A DNA stretch of 20,943 bases from a virus. Location of the stretch: positions 1 through 20,943 of the IMG/VR virus record IMGVR_UViG_3300036770_006169. One strand, 5' to 3'. Of the stretch, positions 15,835 to 20,943 are shown one piece after another; position 1 is the stretch's first letter, and the number at the start of each line of letters is the position of its first letter. The position numbers and the translations under genes were made by a program. Under the pieces are notes generated by a model, which was given only the letters and a program-made list of their open reading frames with translations, was not told the origin of the DNA and searched no databases.

Positions 15835-16709
15835 TGGATTTATTTGCAGGACTTTGGTATGTGCCTTATTTGGCTGTAATAATGCTGTTTGCTGCCTGGG
15901 CTAAAAAGACAAACTTTTTTATGCCTGTTTATAGATTTGTTGCAAAAAAAGTCAAATCAAAAAGAGCAGTGGTAGCGATTATAAGTGCTATATCGGGTGT
16001 GTTACCGATTGAAGGCAGAGTCACAGTTAGTGCAGGATTTTTAGATACCATTGCTCCAAACAATAATAAAAGACGGTTATACGGAATTATAGACTACCTC
16101 AGTACCCATCATTACTATTTTTGGTCACCTTTAGAAAAAACAGTAATACTTCCCATGGCTGTTTTAAGTTTAAGTTACTGGGGATTTATTCATTTGGTGT
16201 GGCCTTTGATTGCAACTTGTTTAATCGTCGGTCTTTTTTATATTTTCTTCGTTTTAAAGGAAGAAGATGTTGCTATAGATTTAGAGAAATCACAAAGCCA
16301 CGAGCATCATCACGAAGTAAAATGGTTTGATTGGAAAATTTTAGCAGCAGTAACTGGAGTAATTATATTTGGAAACTTTATCAAATCGTTTGATGAACAA
16401 ATGCTCGAAGTCGTTAGAACTAACGGATCTTTAGCTGTTGCAACAATTTTAAGTTTTCTGTTTAGTTTTGCAATGGGATCAAGCAGTAAGTATGCAGGAT
16501 TTGTATCTTTGCTGTCTGTTGTATTTGGATCACATTATCTTCCATTATTCAAAGCGGTGGATTACGCTGGATACATGCTTTCACCAACACACAAATGCTT
16601 TGCTATTGGAAAAATGTATTTTGATACTCCAACTAAAGAATTTTATTTAGGTATTGGATTACTCTGTGGAGCATTAATTTTTGTTTCGTTTATAATGGTT
16701 TTATTATAG
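15834..16709 (+). CDS. DUF401-like inner-membrane transporter-family protein
   Basis: 291 residues, overlapping the previous stop by 1 nt (TAATG). About six to eight hydrophobic segments are visible, for example at residues 5-23, 103-141 (two), 167-186, 198-235 and 268-291. The re-entrant-like ISGVLPIEGRVTVSAGFLD (52-70), the HHYYFWSPLEKTVILP segment (92-107) and AGYMLSPTHKCFAIGKMYF (245-263) resemble conserved parts of DUF401, an uncharacterised branch of the ion transporter superfamily. It is shorter than the roughly 400 residues usual there, so it may be a minimal or partial version. A cytosolic or periplasmic loop is His-rich (SHEHHHEV, 155-162) and could bind metal. The substrate is unknown. 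It is followed 8 nt later by an outer-membrane protein gene. Confidence 0.65.
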   Translation: MDLFAGLWYVPYLAVIMLFAAWAKKTNFFMPVYRFVAKKVKSKRAVVAIISAISGVLPIEGRVTVSAGFLDTIAPNNNKRRLYGIIDYLSTHHYYFWSPLEKTVILPMAVLSLSYWGFIHLVWPLIATCLIVGLFYIFFVLKEEDVAIDLEKSQSHEHHHEVKWFDWKILAAVTGVIIFGNFIKSFDEQMLEVVRTNGSLAVATILSFLFSFAMGSSSKYAGFVSLLSVVFGSHYLPLFKAVDYAGYMLSPTHKCFAIGKMYFDTPTKEFYLGIGLLCGALIFVSFIMVLL

Positions 16710-16717
16710 GAGATTTT

Positions 16718-17524
16718 ATGAAGATCGTTGTTTTTTTGTTTTTAACAATCTTTTCAACCTTAACCGTTGCTGAAGAACTTAAGGAAGTACAAGTCACAGC
16801 AAAACGCTATCCGCAGTTTGAATTAGTCGGCGAATACAATCAACCAGCTTGGACTCTTACTCGTAAGTTTCCAAGTACCCGTGTATATGTAATGACACCG
16901 CCCGATACAGTAACATACGAAAAGTGGTTCGATGTTCGCGATAGAGAGGACGGCCCTGCTCAAATTCGCATGAGAGATGAGTTAGCATTTGGTCTCGGAA
17001 ATCGATGGGAACTTGATCTCTATGCACATACAGTTTATGATGGTCCTTACGGTGATCAGCGTTTTGCTTGGCGCGGGTTTAGTTGGGAAGTTAGATATGC
17101 TTTGGCAGATTGGGGTAAGATACCCGGTAATCCTACATTGTATTTTGAACACAAACTAATAAATGGTCGTCAGGGAATTGAGCCTAAATTGCTTCTTGGC
17201 GATCGTGTTGGAAATACAGATTATATCTGGGGGTTAAATTTAATTTACGAAGCTAATTTAGCAGGTGATAAAGAAGAACAAGAAAGGGAATATGCTGTTG
17301 CTGCAAGTTTAGCAAAAGTTGTTAATAATGATTTTACCCTAGGGTTAACGACCATGTATCGTTACAACGACTTCGGCGGTGGGTCCGATGAATTGTATTT
17401 TGGGCCAAATCTTCAATATCGTTTTAGCGGAAATGCTCATATTAGTCTAGAATATATGCCCCGCGTTGGCGGAAATGATGGGTATGATAGTCGAAGCTTT
17501 GCAATTTTCGCCTGGAGATTCTAA
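16718..17524 (+). CDS. Outer-membrane beta-barrel protein with signal peptide
   Basis: 268 residues with a good AGGAG site 6 nt upstream. A signal peptide is clear: K2, hydrophobic residues 3-17 and an SPase I site near TVA-EE at 18. The mature N-terminus, LKEVQVTAKR, looks like the TonB-box-adjacent LxEVVVTAxR segment of outer-membrane proteins. The rest alternates strands and turns with many Trp, Tyr and Phe residues (for example WELDLYAH, WEVRYALADWG, NPTLYFEHKL), and the last residue is Phe (FAIFAWRF), the classic barrel-assembly signature. I recall similar barrels in bacteria annotated as transporters. In a phage it may block receptors, feed nutrients to the infected cell or alter the envelope; no evidence selects among these. 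Confidence 0.72.
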   Translation: MKIVVFLFLTIFSTLTVAEELKEVQVTAKRYPQFELVGEYNQPAWTLTRKFPSTRVYVMTPPDTVTYEKWFDVRDREDGPAQIRMRDELAFGLGNRWELDLYAHTVYDGPYGDQRFAWRGFSWEVRYALADWGKIPGNPTLYFEHKLINGRQGIEPKLLLGDRVGNTDYIWGLNLIYEANLAGDKEEQEREYAVAASLAKVVNNDFTLGLTTMYRYNDFGGGSDELYFGPNLQYRFSGNAHISLEYMPRVGGNDGYDSRSFAIFAWRF

Positions 17525-17525
17525 T

Positions 17526-17560
17526 AAATATTAGGTACTATGCTCCTAATATTTCATTTT
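17526..17560 (+). terminator. Hairpin terminator after the barrel gene
   Basis: AAATATTAGG (17526-17535) pairs perfectly with CCTAATATTT (17545-17554) around a 9-nt loop, followed by CATTTTAATC. It is AT-rich and has a modest T-tract, so it is a moderate terminator. It closes the long operon that ends with the membrane and barrel genes and precedes a new late promoter. Confidence 0.6.
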
Positions 17561-17593
17561 AATCATAATCTTTCTATAGCATACCTTGCAGTC

Positions 17594-17601
17594 TATAAAT
17601 A
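17594..17601 (+). promoter_or_regulatory. T4-type late promoter core (TATAAATA)
   Basis: An exact TATAAATA, 24 nt before a GTG start and downstream of the terminator at 17526-17560. A good AGGAG site follows at about 17613. This cleanly isolates the unit 17625-18964 and is the clearest promoter in the window. Confidence 0.75.
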
Positions 17602-17624
17602 TCTGCAGGATTTAGGAGCGTAAC

Positions 17625-17825
17625 GTGGGTACGCTACCGGCAACTGGGTCAGCTATATCCTTTGGAAGGGTACAAGCGGCATATACTAACGGTTCTTACC
17701 CGCGATCCGCTGGAGAAAATGTGGCTCTAGGTGCAGTTTTAAATACCTACATCTCGAGAGGTATAACTGAAACTAGATTTTCTCAAGTATTTGGCGGTCG
17801 TACAACTCCTCAAAATTATCCTTGA
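17625..17825 (+). CDS. Short virion-type protein with GTG start (66 aa)
   Basis: 66 residues starting at a GTG with AGGAG 8 nt upstream; no ATG is available in frame. The sequence (SAISFGRVQAAY, NTYISRGITETRFSQVFGG) resembles the short 'ISFSDLRTEFGG / ISMSDYYRGG' type motifs found in small virion or tail fibre-linked proteins of marine phages. No signal peptide. It directly follows a late promoter, which supports a structural role. The function is inferred from this resemblance and timing. Confidence 0.6.
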   Translation: MGTLPATGSAISFGRVQAAYTNGSYPRSAGENVALGAVLNTYISRGITETRFSQVFGGRTTPQNYP

Positions 17826-17837
17826 TAGTTGGATTTT

Positions 17838-18314
17838 ATGAAATTAAAATTAGATATTGATAAGATATTAGATTCATCATCAACGGGCCTTTCTAAATGG
17901 GAAATGGATAATATTGTTTGGCATGAAAGAACAACTAACCCGGAAGTTTTAAAAAAGTTTTTGTTAAGAATTAAAACTTTATCGGATTTAGGAACTACCA
18001 TTACAAAACAAGAAGAAGCTGAATTAAAAGTTTTAATAGATTTAGCAAACGATCTCGACGAAGACGAATGCATTGAATTATTATCGGATAACGACGATCT
18101 AGCACAACATCGATATATAGAATTTTTAGCAAGAAAAGGATCTTTAGAAGTCCTTTGTAATCAAAGGGTTAGTGTAGAAACAATGCACGAAATGTGTAAA
18201 TTGAGTCCTGAAGATTTTATTTTAGTTTCAAAAAGAACCCAAGATTTGATTAATTCTATTAAAGAGCTTATTATACAAGGTGAAACTTTAAGTCAAGATA
18301 TAGCGGGCGCATGA
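17838..18314 (+). CDS. Acidic helical protein of unknown function (158 aa)
   Basis: I start this at the ATG at 17838 (MKLKLDIDKIL). An in-frame TTG at 17829 is a poorer choice. The protein is acidic and mostly helical (LIDLANDLDEDECIELLSDNDDL, then SLEVLCNQ) without membrane segments or a recognisable enzyme motif. Its stop overlaps the glycosyltransferase start (ATGA at 18311), so the two are translationally coupled. A partner or regulator of the glycosyltransferase is possible, but a virion or host-interaction role cannot be excluded. Confidence 0.62.
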   Translation: MKLKLDIDKILDSSSTGLSKWEMDNIVWHERTTNPEVLKKFLLRIKTLSDLGTTITKQEEAELKVLIDLANDLDEDECIELLSDNDDLAQHRYIEFLARKGSLEVLCNQRVSVETMHEMCKLSPEDFILVSKRTQDLINSIKELIIQGETLSQDIAGA

Positions 18315-18964
18315 AGAAAAGTGTTTTTGCATCCAGTCAGTGGACTTTAAAAAAGTCTAAATTAGCTGTGCTAATTCCTTGCAGAGATATGTTACATTCT
18401 GCACATGCTCACTGTCTTGCATCTATGGTTAAACTGAATACAAGCAACGGTTTAGATACTCATATTGTAATGGATTCTAGTACGGTTCTTTTAACACAAA
18501 GACAGAGATTAGCAGTCGAAGCACAAAATATCGGAGCAGAATATATGCTCTGGTTAGATAGCGATATATCTTTCCCGGCAACAACTGCATTACGATTATT
18601 AGCACATAACGAACCAGTTGTAGCAGCAAATTATGTTAGGCGTCAATTACCTGCTAAAGGTGTTGCTTATCCTAAAATAGGTGATTGGCAAAATCCTCTT
18701 CCTTTTGAACCAGCAGACAAGTTAATGCCTGTCGAAGGAATCGGTATGGGCTGTATGTTAGTTAAAACTAGTATATTAGATGAAATTGAAAAACCTTGGT
18801 TTGAATTTCATTACACTCCAGAAAGCAACGACCATCTTGGGGAAGATATGGATTTTTGCATGAAGATTTCAAATGCCGGATATACCATTAAGGTTGATAC
18901 AAATCTCAGTATGGAATTGAGACATTTAGGAACCTGGGCATTTGGTCCCGATCTAATCAAATAA
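18311..18964 (+). CDS. GT-A fold glycosyltransferase-like protein
   Basis: 217 residues. A beta-strand, LAVLIPCRDMLHS (18-30), is followed by the nucleotide-sugar-binding DxD motif in WLDSDISFP (D83-S-D85). A substrate-pocket segment EGIGMGCMLVKTSIL (142-155) precedes an acidic GEDMDFCMK (177-185) like the catalytic ED of GT2-like enzymes. A late His (ELRHLG) may help coordinate metal. It probably transfers a sugar from a nucleotide sugar to a protein, lipid or DNA acceptor; T4-like phages use glycosyltransferases for DNA or surface modification, but nothing here shows which applies. The last codons overlap the opposing Nudix gene by 8 nt. Confidence 0.8.
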   Translation: MKKSVFASSQWTLKKSKLAVLIPCRDMLHSAHAHCLASMVKLNTSNGLDTHIVMDSSTVLLTQRQRLAVEAQNIGAEYMLWLDSDISFPATTALRLLAHNEPVVAANYVRRQLPAKGVAYPKIGDWQNPLPFEPADKLMPVEGIGMGCMLVKTSILDEIEKPWFEFHYTPESNDHLGEDMDFCMKISNAGYTIKVDTNLSMELRHLGTWAFGPDLIK

Positions 18965-19379
18965 GATCTAAAATTACTTCTAGCTTTGTTTTATTTGCTT
19001 TATTATTAAGGCTGGTTTTTACTGCTTGATGTAGCGGTCTAGGCCATTTATTGTAGGATACCCAAGCATATCCAATGTGTTCGTCGTTAAGTACTGGAAT
19101 GAATTCTTTTTCAACAATTAAGATGTAAGTATGATAATGAAATCTACTGTCGTTAGAAGTAAAAAGTTCTAAAGGAACAACTTTTTCAATATTTGGAACA
19201 CTCGAAATTTCTTCTTTGATTTCTCTGGTTAAAGTTTCAAAAGGAGTTTGGTCTGCAGGGTCCTTTTGGCCTCCTACAAACCCCCATACATCTTCGTTGT
19301 TTCTTAATAAAAAAAGAAATCTTTTTGTATCTTTAGATAAAAAGATTCCACCTCTACAAGTTATAGTATTAATCGCCAT
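18957..19379 (-). CDS. Nudix hydrolase-like protein
   Basis: 140 residues on the minus strand, starting MAINTITCRGGIFLS. The Nudix box is recognisable as GGQKDPADQTPFETLTREIKEE (residues 36-57): R52-E53-x2-E56-E57 supply the catalytic acidic residues. The canonical E after G-x5 is D, the following spacing is one residue longer, and the final G is replaced by Ser. These differences leave activity likely but not certain. Nudix enzymes cleave nucleoside diphosphates linked to another moiety; T4-like phages encode NudE and others. The start overlaps the end of gp15 by 19 nt, so it is probably translated as a coupled gene downstream of gp15. Confidence 0.78.
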   Translation of the reverse strand: MAINTITCRGGIFLSKDTKRFLFLLRNNEDVWGFVGGQKDPADQTPFETLTREIKEEISSVPNIEKVVPLELFTSNDSRFHYHTYILIVEKEFIPVLNDEHIGYAWVSYNKWPRPLHQAVKTSLNNKANKTKLEVILDLI

Positions 19380-20755
19380 GCACTAGCTTCGTAAATTCCT
19401 TCAAAACTCTTTGACCATTCACCGTTTTCCCACTTATATTGAATTCCGGTGTATGCATTAGTTATATATGTAACAACAGATGTAGTTTCAGAATTGAATA
19501 TAGTGTTCCAGGTAATACCGTTCCATTCGATGATATCGTTTGCAAAAGCCTGAATGTCCCCGCCTTCTATGTTCTTCCATGCATCTGGACCATCGTAACC
19601 CGGTGTACCGTATTGGTCGTTTACATTAATATTTTCTAATATTAAATATCTAGTACCTACAATTTTATTTTTAGGATTAAAAGTTTCTGGATTAATAATA
19701 GCATCTACGGTACCGCGCCCCGAAATAATTGTATTAGCCGGAATAGTGTCAGCATCAATGTTTAATACTAATTTCATATCGTCTAACGGATCTAGACTAA
19801 TATAGGCAACAATTTCGTTTCCATCAGGTTTTCTTAATCTCAACTGACTCAATCCTGCGCGGAATGTACCTGGATATAAATCTAAAATATTTCTCCAAGA
19901 ATTATTATAAGCAGGATCATTTTGATCTACAATATCTTCTTGCCTGTTGTTTAATAAAAGAGTAGCAGTATTATTCAAAACTAGTAAATCGTAATTTCCC
20001 GGTGTTACTATTGTAGATAATACTTCACTACCAAATGATTCAACAATAGCATCAGCATCTCCGTACTCGCTGGCAATTGCTCCTTGCGGGGTAACAAATG
20101 CGCTGGCAATAATTTTTGTAACGATTCCCATTTTCTTAACTTTTGCCGGAGGAGTAATCCATGCATTGGCTTCAAAAACCATGTTAAGGATATCAATATC
20201 TTGTTCTACTCCTTGAGGTATCGTTCTTGAAGTAAAGGTTTGACTTTTCAATCTTAAAGAACTAATACTAGTCCAATCAATAAAATTATCAGTCGTTTGT
20301 AATTCTAAACTTGGAGTGAATAAAACAACAATTTGTTCCCATAATTGTAATTTTTGATCAGTGTTAGTTGTCCATATATCAACAGCAAAATCTATAATAT
20401 ATGGAGTTGGCATCATTCTTTCGATAGTGTAATTTGACCCTTGCTGATTTAGATATTGCTCTTCTTCAGGATCAAACGCTCTTTCTCTCACTTGTACTTT
20501 GCTGACAAATGTCGGATCTTGCATTCTACTTTGATCAAATTGGAGGTCTTTAATATAACAGGCAATAAATGGTGCACTTGGAATTGTATTTTCAGAATTC
20601 TTTTTGACAATCTGTGCTACCTGTCTATTCATATCTCCGTACACAACGGGGACGCGGGTAAGTTGACCCTTGCCATCTTTATAGGCAAAGTTGCTCATCA
20701 CTCTCATAAATTGTGTCAGGTATCTTTTTACCTGAGCATCATAAAAAAAATCCAT
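19361..20755 (-). CDS. 15: T4 gp15-like tail sheath stabiliser / tail completion protein
   Basis: 464 residues on the minus strand. The N-terminal 210 residues match the T4 gp15 pattern: FFYDAQVKRYLTQFMRVMSN at the start, RVPVVYGDMNRQ at about residues 34-45, MMPTPYIIDFAVDIWTTN, QLWEQIVVLFTPSLELQT, and MVFEANAWITPP at about 198. gp15 forms the hexamer that caps the tail tube and sheath and joins the neck. T4 gp15 is about 270 residues; this one has a long C-terminal extension with WKNIEGGDIQAFANDIIEWNG and GIQYKWENGEWSKSFEG, seen in cyanophage-type gp15. The gene begins two bases upstream of the 3' end of the preceding small ORF's stop codon and is thus tightly packed. It anchors the window as T4-like. 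Confidence 0.85.
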   Translation of the reverse strand: MDFFYDAQVKRYLTQFMRVMSNFAYKDGKGQLTRVPVVYGDMNRQVAQIVKKNSENTIPSAPFIACYIKDLQFDQSRMQDPTFVSKVQVRERAFDPEEEQYLNQQGSNYTIERMMPTPYIIDFAVDIWTTNTDQKLQLWEQIVVLFTPSLELQTTDNFIDWTSISSLRLKSQTFTSRTIPQGVEQDIDILNMVFEANAWITPPAKVKKMGIVTKIIASAFVTPQGAIASEYGDADAIVESFGSEVLSTIVTPGNYDLLVLNNTATLLLNNRQEDIVDQNDPAYNNSWRNILDLYPGTFRAGLSQLRLRKPDGNEIVAYISLDPLDDMKLVLNIDADTIPANTIISGRGTVDAIINPETFNPKNKIVGTRYLILENINVNDQYGTPGYDGPDAWKNIEGGDIQAFANDIIEWNGITWNTIFNSETTSVVTYITNAYTGIQYKWENGEWSKSFEGIYEASAWRLIL

Positions 20756-20935
20756 TTAGTTATCCGCCCTTGGTTTTAATACTTTACTCAATGCCTGCTT
20801 CTCTTGAACAACTTCACCGTTGATGGTAGAGGTATTAACATTATTAATAAAGGTAGTCTTTTGAGTTTTTCTTACAGCCTCACCGGCAAATTGTCCGCTA
20901 GCAACATCCTCATTACCAAAATTATTAAGAGTCAT
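20756..20935 (-). CDS. Small ORF upstream of gp15 (59 aa), or 3' end of a longer gene
   Basis: On the minus strand, MTLNNFGNEDVASGQF runs to KVLKPRADN with a stop directly abutting the gp15 start codon, so the two are coupled. The reading frame stays open to the window edge, so the true start may lie outside and this could be the end of a larger protein, for example the neck protein that precedes gp15 in many T4-like phages. A different-frame TAG one base before this ATG would fit a complete small gene instead. No family is recognised. Confidence 0.5.
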   Translation of the reverse strand: MTLNNFGNEDVASGQFAGEAVRKTQKTTFINNVNTSTINGEVVQEKQALSKVLKPRADN

Positions 20936-20943
20936 TCTAACAT

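Noticed and set aside
16121-16650. Plus-strand alternative frames of 60-69 codons within the DUF401-like gene
   Set aside because: They overlap conserved membrane-protein segments in the main frame and lack start signals.

Overview
The window looks like part of the genome of a marine T4-like contractile-tailed phage (myovirus) with AT-rich DNA. The firmest anchors are a gp15-type tail sheath stabiliser on the minus strand (19361-20755) and a 1,731-residue tail fibre ending in an S74 intramolecular chaperone domain (5097-10292). Three T4-type late promoter cores (TATAAATA) and very tight gene packing, with ATGA, TAATG and similar start/stop overlaps, agree with this. The style resembles cyanophages and pelagimyophages. 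The host cannot be named from sequence alone, but the outer-membrane barrel gene argues for a Gram-negative host.

Layout. (1) 29-4602, plus strand: a virion-type protein, a PAPS-dependent sulfotransferase-like protein, an unknown Gly/Asn-rich protein, a thioredoxin-like protein (CHHC), a DUF6065-like protein, a flavin-dependent halogenase and a tiny Cys-rich protein. (2) 4598-5058: a late promoter, a 122-aa DUF7936-like structural protein and a strong intrinsic terminator. (3) 5097-13459: the giant fibre, a second fibre-like protein, a 2OG-Fe(II) oxygenase-like protein, a coiled-coil protein and a protein with a tail-fibre-assembly-like C-terminal half. (4) 13469-17524: a U32-like Fe-S domain fused to a SAM methyltransferase, a second DUF6065-like protein, a DUF401-like inner-membrane protein and a signal-peptide-bearing outer-membrane beta-barrel, followed by a hairpin terminator. 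(5) 17594-18964: a late promoter driving a short virion-type protein, an acidic helical protein and a GT-A glycosyltransferase. (6) 18957-20935, minus strand: a small ORF, gp15 and a Nudix hydrolase, converging on region 5 with an 8-nt overlap.

How the genes may work together: the fibre genes sit among an unusual set of small-molecule or group-transfer enzymes (sulfotransferase, halogenase, 2OG oxygenase, methyltransferase fusion, glycosyltransferase, thioredoxin-like). Two divergent DUF6065 paralogues lie on either side of the fibre module, each next to a redox or group-transfer enzyme. I infer that this is an accessory cassette, either for modifying virion or host-surface molecules or for remodelling host metabolism. 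The adjacent inner-membrane and outer-membrane protein genes are the most unexpected part. No tRNA, CRISPR array, insertion sequence or integrase was seen, and no untranslated stretch exceeds about 100 nt.
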